Assembly: GCA_963728045.1 (NCBI GenBank)
Contig: CAVSIE010000002.1
Coordinates: forward strand, 496,001 to 560,000
From: VRUE01 sp963728045
GTDB lineage: Bacteria > Actinomycetota > Thermoleophilia > Solirubrobacterales > 70-9
Reading direction: 5' to 3'
DNA: 64,000 nucleotides
The notes under the pieces were generated by a model that did no database searches, had not been told where the DNA came from, and worked only from the letters and a program-made list of their open reading frames with translations. Shown here one piece after another: positions 1 through 7,167 of the stretch. Both the position numbers and the translations under genes were made by a program. Every line of letters starts with the position of its first letter. Positions within the stretch are counted from its first letter, which is position 1.

Positions 1-2
1 TC

Positions 3-257
3 GCCCTCGACGCCTCCGACGAGGCGACCGGCGAGGCCGACGTCTCAGCGCTCGAAGCACGGATCGACCAGCTCGAAGCGCAGGCAACGGGCGAACCCGA
101 AATCGCGCCGCTGGAACTGCAACTCGAAGAACTGCGGAAACAGGTCGAGCAGCTCGAAGGCAAAGGGGCGGGGGCGGGCGGCGTCAGCGCAACCGGTGGC
201 TCGGGCGAAGTCGAGCCGACCCCCACGGAACCCCCTCCGAGCACTAAAGCGAAATAG
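3..257 (+). CDS. C-terminal end of an unidentified coiled-coil protein (5' truncated)
   Basis: The open frame enters from the left edge and stops with TAG at 255-257, leaving about 84 residues. The visible part has leucine/glutamate heptads with repeated DQLE, LEELRKQ and VEQLEG-like blocks, which suggests a coiled coil. A low-complexity tail rich in Gly, Pro and Thr follows. No catalytic motif is visible and no function can be assigned. The antisense frame is also open but has no recognisable protein character. Confidence 0.55.
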   Translation, partial: ALDASDEATGEADVSALEARIDQLEAQATGEPEIAPLELQLEELRKQVEQLEGKGAGAGGVSATGGSGEVEPTPTEPPPSTKAK

Positions 258-380
258 CAGATTCGTGACAAAACGCACGTTATTTGTGCGCATCGTCCCC
301 CACCTCCGTTACATTCGCCCCAATCCGACCTCGCGACTCATCGCGAGATCTGCCGCCAGCGGCAGCGAAAGGAGGCCCTG

Positions 381-524
381 ATGCCAGAGGGTTACTGCGT
401 CAAGGAGCGGAAGAAGGTCGAGATCAAGGACGCCAAACAGGTCACGATGAAGAACGGCCGGCCGGCGATCCAGGGTGTCTGCCCCGACTGCGGCACCAAG
501 ATCTTCAAGATCGGCAAACTCTAG
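381..524 (+). CDS. DUF5679 small zinc-ribbon-like protein, 47 aa
   Basis: This 47-residue protein starts at an ATG seven bases after a strong AAAGGAGG ribosome site. The C-terminal half carries the knuckle CPDCG (about residues 34-38), followed by a basic KIFKIGK tail, as in DUF5679 proteins. The N-terminal half has only one cysteine (YCVKERKK, Cys6). Many zinc knuckles have a second one three residues on, so the metal site may be incomplete or use another ligand. The family has no known function. It stands alone, with hairpin-forming sequence on both sides. Confidence 0.8.
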   Translation: MPEGYCVKERKKVEIKDAKQVTMKNGRPAIQGVCPDCGTKIFKIGKL

Positions 525-561
525 GCAGGAGGCGCCTCCAGCGGAGGGAGGCGGCCACATT

Positions 562-653
562 ACGTGACGAAAATCACGTCCCGGACTCGACCGGGACTGG
601 ATTGTTGATCCCCGGGGTATCCGCGGCACAGCCGCTCAACCGACCGGCTGTGC
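562..653. promoter_or_regulatory. Two inverted repeats upstream of the PAS/MBL operon
   Basis: The 147-bp gap before the PAS gene holds two perfect inverted repeats. ACGTGA and TCACGT (562-567 and 574-579) flank a 6-base spacer. GCACAGCCG and CGGCTGTGC (626-634 and 645-653) form 9-bp arms with a 10-base loop, ending 18 bases before the GTG start at 672. They could be operators or 5' UTR hairpins. Neither is followed by a T-run, so a Rho-independent terminator is unlikely. Confidence 0.4.
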
Positions 654-671
654 AAATCAACACGATCTAAA

Positions 672-1085
672 GTGTCATCTGTGTCGCAGAGACCCCTCGA
701 GCTGATCCTCGCCCGTAACCTGATGTCGGCGCTTTCCACGCCGGCCTTTCTCGTCGACGAGGGCGGCCTCCTCGTCTTCTACAACGAGGCGGCGGGGATC
801 CTCCTCGGCAAGCGCTTCGAGGAACTCGGCACCGTCGGCCCCGACGAGTGGGGCTCTCTCTTCGGCCCGTTCGACGGCGAGGGCAAGCCGATCCCCTACG
901 ACGAGCTGCCCCTGGTGGTGGCGGTTCGCAACGGCCGCCCCGCCCACTCGACCTTCGCGATCCGCTCGACCGACGGAACGAGCCACACGGTCGAGGCCTC
1001 GGCCTTCCCGATCCTTACCGCGCACGGCTCGCAGGGGGCGATCGCCGTGTTCTGGCCTGCAGCGACTAACGGGACCGGGCACTGA
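672..1085 (+). CDS. PAS-domain sensor protein
   Basis: This is a 137-residue single PAS domain. After an N-terminal helix it has the PAS core pattern TPAFLVDEGGLLVFYNEAA (about 24-42), and then alternating strands including VVAVRNGRPAHSTFAI and VEASAFPIL. There is no kinase, cyclase or DNA-binding domain, so it probably senses a ligand or passes a signal to a partner. The gene stops one base before the ATG of the MBL-fold hydrolase, which indicates one transcript. The GTG at 672 is the longest start; a second GTG lies at 681. Confidence 0.7.
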   Translation: MSSVSQRPLELILARNLMSALSTPAFLVDEGGLLVFYNEAAGILLGKRFEELGTVGPDEWGSLFGPFDGEGKPIPYDELPLVVAVRNGRPAHSTFAIRSTDGTSHTVEASAFPILTAHGSQGAIAVFWPAATNGTGH

Positions 1086-1086
1086 G

Positions 1087-1968
1087 ATGGAGGTGAGGCT
1101 CTGGGGCACGCGCGGCTCGATCCCGTCCCCCGGGCCGGAGACGATCCGCTACGGCGGCAACACCTCATGCGTCGGGGTCACCCTCTCCGACGGCTCGCTG
1201 CTGGCGCTCGACGCCGGCACAGGGATCCGCAATCTCGGCCTCTCCCTCCCCGATGAGCCGACCCGCCTCCACATCCTTCTCACCCACCTCCACCTCGACC
1301 ACATCCAGGGACTGGTCTTCTTCGCCCCCGCCTTCCGCCCGCAGACGGAGATCGTGATCTGGGGCCCGGCCTCGCCGGAGGCCTCGCTGCGCGACCGCAT
1401 CGGGCGCTACATCTCGGCGCCGCTCTCGCCGGTCGAGGTGCGGGAGCTTCCCTGCGACGTCTCCTTTCGCCACTGCCCCGAGACCGAGTGGGAGATCGGC
1501 TCGGCGCGAATCCACGCCGCCTCAGTCGCCCACCGCGGGCCGACGCTCGGCTACCGGATCGAGGACGGCGAGCGCTCCCTCGCCTACATCCCCGACCACG
1601 AGCCGGCGCTGGGCGCCGACCTCGACGCCCTGGACGAGGACTGGATCTCAGGCTTCGCGCTGGCGCGTGACGCCTCGCTGCTGATCCACGACGGCCAGTA
1701 CGCCGACCGCGAGTACCCCGAGCACGTCGGCTGGGGGCACTCCTCGCTCTCCCACGCCCTCTCCTTCGCCCGCCGCACCGGCGCCGAGCAGACCGTGCTC
1801 TTCCATCACGACCCGCTGCACTCCGACGAGCAGCTCGACCAGCTCGGCGAAGAAGCCAAGCAAGCCTGGGCTGCGCTTGGCGGCGAGCCCGGCGCCATCG
1901 AGCTCGGCGTCGAGGGCGCGAAGTACGAGCCGCGAGCGCGGGTGCCGAGCGCGACGAGCGCCGGCTGA
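1087..1968 (+). CDS. MBL-fold metallohydrolase
   Basis: This 293-residue protein has the beta-lactamase-fold signature. The metal motif THLHLDH lies near residue 86, PDHEP near 176, HDGQYAD near 204 and a final FHHDP near 242. The opening VRLWGTRGSIPSPG is typical of the RNase Z/PhnP-like branch found beside sensor domains and cyclic-nucleotide proteins. The substrate is unknown; a phosphodiester is likely from family knowledge. It sits directly behind the PAS gene, so the two probably work together. The C-terminal 20 residues are Arg/Ala-rich and may be non-conserved. Confidence 0.75.
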   Translation: MEVRLWGTRGSIPSPGPETIRYGGNTSCVGVTLSDGSLLALDAGTGIRNLGLSLPDEPTRLHILLTHLHLDHIQGLVFFAPAFRPQTEIVIWGPASPEASLRDRIGRYISAPLSPVEVRELPCDVSFRHCPETEWEIGSARIHAASVAHRGPTLGYRIEDGERSLAYIPDHEPALGADLDALDEDWISGFALARDASLLIHDGQYADREYPEHVGWGHSSLSHALSFARRTGAEQTVLFHHDPLHSDEQLDQLGEEAKQAWAALGGEPGAIELGVEGAKYEPRARVPSATSAG

Positions 1969-2008
1969 TCTCCAGCGGGCCTCGGCGGGCCGCTACGCTT
2001 GCGCTGCG

Positions 2009-2620
2009 ATGTCGTCCACCCCTGGGATCGACGCGGCGATCGAGCGGTCGGGGCTGGTGCGGGAAGCATTCGAGACCGCGAGGGTCGCTCATGCCGGCCA
2101 GTTCCGCAATGGCGCCGAGCGGTTCCCCTACATCGACCATCCGCGTGTGGTGGCAGAGCGGCTGGCAGAGCACGGCGTCCCCGACGAGGTGCTGGCGGCG
2201 GCGCTGTTGCACGACGTCGTCGAGGACACCGAGACGGAGATCGAGGAGCTGCGCGCGCGCTTTGGCGACCAGGTAGCCGACCTGGTCGCGGCGATGACCG
2301 AAGACGAGGCGATCGAGGACTACGAGGAGCGTAAGGCCGAGCACCGGCAGCGAGTCGCCGAGGCGGGAGCGGAGGTCTTGGCGATCTATGCCGCCGACAA
2401 ACTGACCAACCTGGCGATGCTGCGCGACGCCTATGCGGTGAAGGGCGAGGCGGTCGCCGAGCAGCTCAGCGTCCCGCTGGACCTCAAGGTCTCAGTCTGG
2501 GAGGCCGACCTGGACACGCTCTTCGCGCGGGCCCCGGATCAACCCCTCGTCAAGGAGTTCGCCGATGAGATGGTCGGCTTCTGGGGGGATCGCGTCAGCG
2601 ACGTTCGCGCTTCAGGCTGA
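2009..2620 (+). CDS. HD-domain protein, small ppGpp hydrolase-like (MESH1/SpoT-HD type)
   Basis: The protein has 203 residues and is a single HD phosphohydrolase domain related to the hydrolase half of RelA/SpoT. It shows the family motifs AHAGQFRNG...FPYIDHP (about 27-45), the metal-binding LLHDVVEDT (about 66-74) and a distal ADKLTNL (about 132-138). There is no synthetase, TGS or ACT domain, so it fits a stand-alone alarmone hydrolase. I chose the ATG at 2009 because upstream in-frame residues are low-complexity Arg/Ala/Ser. It converges with, and overlaps by 26 bases, the minus-strand gene ending at 2595. Confidence 0.75.
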   Translation: MSSTPGIDAAIERSGLVREAFETARVAHAGQFRNGAERFPYIDHPRVVAERLAEHGVPDEVLAAALLHDVVEDTETEIEELRARFGDQVADLVAAMTEDEAIEDYEERKAEHRQRVAEAGAEVLAIYAADKLTNLAMLRDAYAVKGEAVAEQLSVPLDLKVSVWEADLDTLFARAPDQPLVKEFADEMVGFWGDRVSDVRASG

Positions 2621-3080
2621 GCCTGCGCTGCAGTGGCAGCGCGTACCAGAGCAGCGCGAAGGCGAGCAGGGCGCAGGCACTGGCGATCACCGTCGCCACG
2701 GTGGTGAAGAGCAGGTCGGTGACCAGCATGATCGCCCCGGTCATCGCCAGGGCGAGACAGCCGAGGCCAGCGATCGCGAACTTGTTGGCGACGATGAGCA
2801 GCTCGTCCTTCTGCTGCATGCGAAAGGTCAGGCGGTGGTAGGCCGAGGGCGAGATCAAGAGGGCGGCAGAGAGCGCCGTGAGGATCAGAACCGCGAAGTA
2901 GAGCCACTTCTGGAACTGGGTGATTTCGGTGAAGCGCTGCTGGAATGGGACCGCGAGCAGGAAGGCGAAGAGGACTTGGACGCCGGGCAGGGCGACGCGC
3001 AGCTCCTGCAGCAGCTCGCTGAGGTTGCGGTCGAGGCGTTCCGCTTCGCTCTCCTCCCTCCCAGAAGACCGCTCCGCCAT
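2595..3080 (-). CDS. DUF6328-type four-helix membrane protein
   Basis: This 161-residue membrane protein begins with a charged helix (SEAERLDRNLSELLQELRVA), then about four transmembrane segments, near residues 33-48, 59-77, 101-120 and 125-146. The pattern LQELRV.LPGVQVLFAFLL..PF is characteristic of the DUF6328 family, whose function is unknown. It ends in a basic LSLKRERR tail. It overlaps the end of the HD gene tail to tail. The start at 3080 was preferred because the longer upstream frame is only antisense to the next gene. Confidence 0.75.
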   Translation of the reverse strand: MAERSSGREESEAERLDRNLSELLQELRVALPGVQVLFAFLLAVPFQQRFTEITQFQKWLYFAVLILTALSAALLISPSAYHRLTFRMQQKDELLIVANKFAIAGLGCLALAMTGAIMLVTDLLFTTVATVIASACALLAFALLWYALPLQRRLSLKRERR

Positions 3081-3128
3081 GCGCCCACCATACCCGCGGT
3101 CACCGCGCTCACACGTAGGATCGCGACG

Positions 3129-3803
3129 ATGGGACGGCTGGCGGTAATGCTCGGCAGCAACGCCCTCGGCCCCGAGGGCGAGGTGCTGCTGGCGGCCGCT
3201 GCCCAGCGGGACGTGGCGGTGGCGCAACGCCACCGGGGAGAGGCGTACACCCTCCCTCACGAGATCGACCACGCCGCCAACCTGCGGGCCCTGCTCGACC
3301 AGGACTGCGACCGGGTCCTCGCGATCGGCTCGGTCGGCTCGCTCAGCGTCGAGCTGCCGGTCGGCTCGCTGCTCTGCCCCGATGACTTCATCGGCCTCCA
3401 TCTCGGGATCTCGGCGCTCGACGATGCCGGGGCTCATCGCGCGCCGGGGTTCGACCCCGGCTGGCGGCGTCAGGTGCTCGACGCCTGGGGGGCCAGCGGG
3501 CAGGAGCTGCGCCAAGGCGGCGTCTACTGGCAGGCGATCGGCCCGCGGTTCGAGACCCCCGCCGAGATCAGGCTGATGGCCGCGCACGCGGACGTGGTCG
3601 GGATGACGATCGCCTCGGAGTGCATCGTCGCCGGTGAGCTCGGGCTTGCCTACGCGGCGATCTGCGCCGTCGACAACCTCGCCAACGGCATCGGCACGAG
3701 TGAGCTCAGCGTCGCTGGCCTGGAGACAGCTCGCACCGCCAATGCCCAGCGCCTGCGCGACGGCCTGGAGACAGCACTGCCACAGCTGGAGGCGGCGCGT
3801 TGA
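3129..3803 (+). CDS. Purine nucleoside / methylthioinosine-type phosphorylase
   Basis: This 224-residue protein belongs to the PNP/MTA phosphorylase superfamily. It carries the phosphate and purine site pattern AIGSVGSL (about 66-73), the family signature IGPRFETPAEIRLM (about 138-151) and VGMTIASECIVA (about 158-169), which holds the nucleoside-binding Met and Glu. Family knowledge gives phosphorolysis of a purine or methylthio-nucleoside to base and ribose-1-phosphate. Its stop overlaps the TTG of an amidohydrolase that looks like an MTA/SAH deaminase. I therefore infer that it handles methylthioinosine made by that neighbour. Confidence 0.75.
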   Translation: MGRLAVMLGSNALGPEGEVLLAAAAQRDVAVAQRHRGEAYTLPHEIDHAANLRALLDQDCDRVLAIGSVGSLSVELPVGSLLCPDDFIGLHLGISALDDAGAHRAPGFDPGWRRQVLDAWGASGQELRQGGVYWQAIGPRFETPAEIRLMAAHADVVGMTIASECIVAGELGLAYAAICAVDNLANGIGTSELSVAGLETARTANAQRLRDGLETALPQLEAAR

Positions 3804-5078
3804 GCGCGACGGGTAGCGGCGACCCGAGACCGCTCGCCGTCACCGGCGCCAAGCTCGACGGCGAGACGATCGGCCTGCGCTGCGAGGACGGCAGGATCGC
3901 GGCGCTCGGACCCGAGGTCGGCCCGGCGCCGGACGACGAGACGATCGACGCAAAGGGGGCGCAGCTGGTCGCGCCCCTGCTCAACGGCCACACCCACGCC
4001 GCGATGACGCTCTTCCGTGGCTACGGCGGCGACCTGCCGTTGATGCGCTGGCTGCGGGAGAAGGTCTGGCCGGTCGAGGAGAGGATCGAAGCCGAGGACG
4101 TCTACTGGGGCGCCCGGCTCGCCTGCGTCGAGATGATCCGCACCGGGACGGCCCGCTTCTGGGACATGTACTGGCAGCCGGGGGCCACGGCCCGCGCGGT
4201 CCTCGACGCGGGCCTGCGGGCGACGATCGGCAGGCCCCCCTGATCGACGTCGACGGCGACCCGGCGAAGCTGCGCGAGAACGCCCTGCGCGACCTCGAGG
4301 AGCTGGAGGGCCTCGGTCCCGGGATCGCCCCGGCGCTCGCGCCCCACTCGATCTACACCGTCAGCGAGGACTCGCTGCGCTGGATCGCCGAGACTGGCGG
4401 CGGAGCGCGATCTGCCGGTCCACATCCACCTCTCCGAGACCGAGCAGGAGGTGAGCGATTGCATCGCCGCGCACGGACGTGCGCCCCGCCGCCTACCTCG
4501 ACCGGCTCGGCCTGCTCGGCGAGCGCACCGTGCTCGCGCACGGCGTCTGGCTCGACCGCGCCGAGCTGGAGCTGATCGCCGAGCGGGGCTGCACGGTGGT
4601 CACCAACCCGGTCGCCAACATGAAGCTCGCCGTCGGCGGCGTCTTCCCTTACCCAGCGGCGCGCGAGGCCGGGGTCGCGGTCGGAATCGGCACCGACGGC
4701 GCCGGCTCCAACGACTCGCTCGACCTGCTCGCCGACTTCAAGGTGTTCGCGCTGGCGCAGCGCCACGCGAACGGCGACCCGACCGTGCTGCCCGCCGCTG
4801 AGGCCTGGGAGATCGCAACTGGCGCCAGGGCGCCGCTGCTTGGCGGCGCGCCCGCTCACAGCCGGCGCCCCGGCCGACTTCCTGCTGCTGCGCCGCGACG
4901 CCTACGAGCTCGGGATCGGTGATCTCGCCTCCGACCTCGTCTACGCCGCCGAGCGGCTCGGTCGTCGACACCACGGTCGTCGGCGGCCGGGTCCTGATGC
5001 GAGGCGGCGAGGTCGAGGGAGCTGCGGAGGTCGTCACTCAGGCGGCGGAGCGCGCGCGAACGGCTCGGCATCGCCTGA
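3800..5078 (+). pseudogene. Amidohydrolase, MTA/SAH deaminase-like, with several frameshifts
   Basis: A full-length family sequence of about 420 residues can be followed from TTG 3800 to TGA 5076, but the frame changes near 4230, 4395, 4478, 4852, 4967 and 5056. In order it shows the metal motif NGHTHAAMTLFRGY, GTARFWDMY, HIHLSETEQEV, the LAHGVWLD segment, GIGTDGAGSN and the C-terminal VVDTTVVGG strand. This is the layout of 5'-methylthioadenosine/S-adenosylhomocysteine deaminases. Most breaks are repaired by ignoring one inserted base, so sequencing indels are likelier than true decay. The TTGA overlap with the phosphorylase implies translational coupling. Confidence 0.75.
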
Positions 5079-6290
5079 TCCCCGCGCCGCGGGCGGACCA
5101 GCGCGACGTGCCCTGCCCAGGCCGCCGACGAGCCCGGCTGAGGCGGCGAGCAGCAGCGCCGCCCGCGGGTCGTAGGCCTCCGAGAGCCAGCCGACCAGCG
5201 GAGCGCCGATCGGGGTCGAGCCGAGGAAGACGACCGAGTAGAGCGCCATCACCCGGCCACGCATCTCCGGCTCGACCGCGAGCTGGAGCGAGGAGTTGAT
5301 CGTCGCGGCGAAGGTCACCGCGGAGGCGCCGAGCAGGGCCAGCACCGGGATCTCAAGCGCGAGGCTCGGCATCAGCGCCGCCAGCAGCGCGAGTCCGCCG
5401 AAGGCGAGCGCCGCGCCGGCAATCAGGCGGCCGTCGGTACGGCCGTGGGCGCCGGTGATCAGGGCGCCGATCACCGAGCCCACACCCATCGCCGAGACCA
5501 GCGTCGCGTAGGCGGTGGCGCCACCGTCGAAGCTGAAGCGCGCCAGCAGCGGCAGGATCACCTGGAAGTTGAGGCCGAGCGTGCCGACCAGCGCCATCAG
5601 GCCGAGCGGCACCGCCAGCTCCGGCGTGCGGCGGACGTAGCGGAGGCCGGCTCGCACGGCGCCGCGCTCGCGGGCGACCCGCGGCGGCGTCTGCAGCTCG
5701 GCCGGCTCCATCCGCCACAGCGCGACGATCATCGCCGCGAAGGTGAGCGCGTTGAGGGCGAAGCAGGGCTCGACCCCGACCGTGGCGATCAACACCCCGG
5801 CCAGGGCCGGGCCGACCAGCCGTGCCGAGTGGATGAGGACGCTGTTGAGGCTGACCGCGTTGACGACCCGGTCGGCGCCGACCATCTCGATCGCGAAGCT
5901 CTGCCTGGTCGGGTTGTCGACCGCGTTGACGGTGCCGCGGACGAAGACCAGCGCCAAGACCATCCAGGGCGCGACGACGCCGGTGGCGACGATCGCGAGC
6001 AGAGCCAGCGCCGGCAGCGCCATCAGCGCCTGGGTGACGATCAGCAGGCGGCGCTTCGGGAAGCGGTCGGCCAGCACGCCGCCCCAGGCGCCGAAGAGCA
6101 GGATCGGCAGGAACTGGAGCGCCGTCGTCATCCCGACCGCGACGCCGCTGCCGGTCAGCGAGAGGACCAGCCAGATCTCGGCGACCATCTGCATCCAGTT
6201 GCCGGAGAGCGAGACGATCTGCCCGGCGAAGTAGCGGCGGTAGTTGGGGACGGAGAGCGAGTCGAAGCTGCGCCTGACCGCGGCGCTCAC
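5034..6290 (-). CDS. MFS transporter, EntS/MFS_3 family
   Basis: This 418-residue permease has about 11-12 hydrophobic segments. The N-terminal pattern SLSVPNYRRYFAGQIVSLSGNWMQ is typical of the enterobactin-exporter-like MFS_3 family, followed by the loop motif GVLADRFPKRRLL. The substrate cannot be read from sequence; drug or siderophore efflux is the usual role. The GTG start overlaps the stop of a MarR regulator (GTGA), so both form one operon. The last 25 residues (from GLGRARRAGPP) lose membrane character and probably follow another indel near 5115. Confidence 0.8.
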   Translation of the reverse strand: MSAAVRRSFDSLSVPNYRRYFAGQIVSLSGNWMQMVAEIWLVLSLTGSGVAVGMTTALQFLPILLFGAWGGVLADRFPKRRLLIVTQALMALPALALLAIVATGVVAPWMVLALVFVRGTVNAVDNPTRQSFAIEMVGADRVVNAVSLNSVLIHSARLVGPALAGVLIATVGVEPCFALNALTFAAMIVALWRMEPAELQTPPRVARERGAVRAGLRYVRRTPELAVPLGLMALVGTLGLNFQVILPLLARFSFDGGATAYATLVSAMGVGSVIGALITGAHGRTDGRLIAGAALAFGGLALLAALMPSLALEIPVLALLGASAVTFAATINSSLQLAVEPEMRGRVMALYSVVFLGSTPIGAPLVGWLSEAYDPRAALLLAASAGLVGGLGRARRAGPPAARGSGDAEPFARAPPPE

Positions 6291-6762
6291 CGCGATGCCC
6301 CGCGCTTCGCTCGCGGCTCCTCGAGGATCCGCTCGAGGATCGCCGCGGCACGCTCCAGCGTTTCGAGGTCGGATCGGCAGGCAGGTCGCGCATGCGCCGC
6401 GCCAGGTAGGCGTTCTTGCGCCCGCGCAGGCGGCGCAGGCGCTCCCGGCCGGCGGCGTTGACGCTGACCAGGGCGCTGCGCCCGTCGTCCGGGTCGGGAG
6501 CGCGGTCGAGGAGCCCGGCCTCCACCAGCACGCGCAGTGTCCGCGTCGCCGTCGGCCGCTTGACCCGCTCGATCTCAGCCAGCTCGCTCGGCGTCAGCGG
6601 CCCATGCCGCTCTACCGTCGCCAGCGCCGAGGCGGCCGTCGGCGTCAGCTCCGCCCCTCCCCCGGCCGCCTCCTGCCGTAGCCGCCGCGCAGTGCGCACG
6701 ATCGCCATCCGCAGCCGAGAGGCGGAGTCGGTGAGCGAGATGTCAGGTGCGGTCTTGGTCAT
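6287..6762 (-). pseudogene. MarR-family regulator, one frameshift near the C-terminus
   Basis: Residues 1-130 are a clear MarR winged helix: a dimer helix, LTPSELAEIERVKRPTATRTLRVL as recognition region, then the wing DDGRSALVSVNAAGRERL. Near 6375 the frame changes. In the alternative frame the expected tail DLETLERAAAILERILEEP continues and stops at 6287, overlapping the GTG of the MFS gene. That overlap is strong evidence that the break is a sequencing indel and the gene is intact. It presumably represses itself and the transporter through the palindrome at 6780-6794. Confidence 0.8.
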
Positions 6763-6779
6763 TGCTTAGCCTTGGTAAT

Positions 6780-6794
6780 TAGTTTAGCAAACTA
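6780..6794. promoter_or_regulatory. Probable MarR operator
   Basis: TAGTTT and AAACTA form a perfect inverted repeat around AGC, 18 bases upstream of the MarR start codon. It lies in an AT-rich patch that stands out from the GC-rich surroundings. Position and shape fit an autoregulatory MarR site. A partial repeat (TTAGCC...TAATTAG) abuts it on the gene side. Confidence 0.6.
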
Positions 6795-6854
6795 CCCTCC
6801 CCTGGGCGACCTGCGTTGACTCTGAATTAAGTAACTGTCACTTCACTGTGTCAA

Positions 6855-6883
6855 TTGAGTCACATTCGCTGCGGGACGACATT
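6855..6883 (+). promoter_or_regulatory. Possible sigma-70 promoter for the tRNA-like element
   Basis: TTGAGT at 6855-6860 is followed after 17 bases by GACATT at 6878-6883, which would start transcription about a dozen bases before the cloverleaf at 6904. The -10 match is weak. The overlapping TGTG...CACA near-palindrome at 6847-6864 could be a regulator site. Confidence 0.3.
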
Positions 6884-6903
6884 TGTCCATAGCATCACCG
6901 ACA

Positions 6904-6994
6904 GGAGGGTCGACGGAGACAGGCGTGCTCCACGTAGTTGACACCTACGCTGTCCGGTCGACCACCGGATCCGGTTCGAGTCCGGCGCCCTCCG
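6904..6994 (+). tRNA. Class II tRNA-like cloverleaf, anticodon GAC (valine codon), long variable arm
   Basis: Seven acceptor pairs form between 6904-6910 (GGAGGGT) and 6987-6993 (GCCCTCC), with G at the discriminator position and no encoded CCA. The D arm pairs GGAG with CTCC around a loop containing GG. The anticodon arm is CGTAG / TTGACAC / CTACG, a normal valine-type loop with anticodon GAC. A 5-bp variable arm (TCCGG / CCGGA) follows. The T arm has the loop TTCGAGT with four of five stem pairs. A long variable arm and G73 with a GGAG acceptor are serine-tRNA traits and are not expected for valine. Four bases rather than two separate acceptor and D stems, and T8 is missing. It may be an unusual or allo-tRNA, or a degenerate gene. 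Confidence 0.5.
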
Positions 6995-7002
6995 CATAGA
7001 TC

Positions 7003-7107
7003 GCCGGAGGGTCGAGTCTGCGCAATGCCGTGCTAGCCTCGCGGTGGGTGTCAATTGCGTGCGGGGTGGTTCCCCGCGTCACCAGACTCGACCCGCTCCG
7101 GCGGGTC
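7003..7107 (+). ncRNA. Structured RNA or attenuator leader upstream of the ion channel gene
   Basis: A perfect 12-bp inverted repeat (7009-7020 with 7083-7094) encloses two further hairpins: CGCAAT/ATTGCG (7021-7026 with 7054-7059) and GCGGGG/CCCCGC (7061-7066 with 7072-7077, loop TGGTT). The right arm of the long stem overlaps the left arm of a terminator-like hairpin at 7090-7107, so the two folds exclude each other. That is the layout of a riboswitch or attenuator. The channel gene starts 61 bases after the terminator. I do not recognise a known riboswitch consensus. Confidence 0.45.
7090..7107 (+). terminator. Rho-independent terminator-like hairpin
   Basis: GACCCGC and GCGGGTC form a perfect 7-bp stem with loop TCCG, followed by the T-rich stretch TTGTCGTTTCT. 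It ends either the structured RNA or the tRNA-like transcript, or acts as an attenuator for the channel gene at 7168. Confidence 0.55.
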
Positions 7108-7167
7108 TTGTCGTTTCTAGGGACTGCGTAGGTAGGCACGAGGGCCGCCGCGTCGAATCAGACGCGG

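Noticed and set aside
5353..6762. 469-residue minus-strand fusion of MarR to a Arg/Ala-rich domain
   Set aside because: After the MarR frameshift this frame is a shadow of the MFS gene; codon use and composition are not protein-like.
6938..6966. Sigma-70 promoter from TTGACA at 6938
   Set aside because: TTGACA is the anticodon loop of the cloverleaf, and the sequence 17 bases downstream (ACCACC) is not a -10 box.
6904..6994. tRNA-Sec (selC)
   Set aside because: The long variable arm fits, but the anticodon is GAC rather than TCA, the acceptor has 7 rather than 8 pairs and the D stem 4 rather than 6. No selenoprotein gene is nearby.
7045..7107. T-box riboswitch for tRNA-Val
   Set aside because: GTC and GGTGGTTCC-like sequence precede a terminator, but the putative specifier lies only about 14 bases from the T-box-like part and there is no Stem I with its conserved loops.
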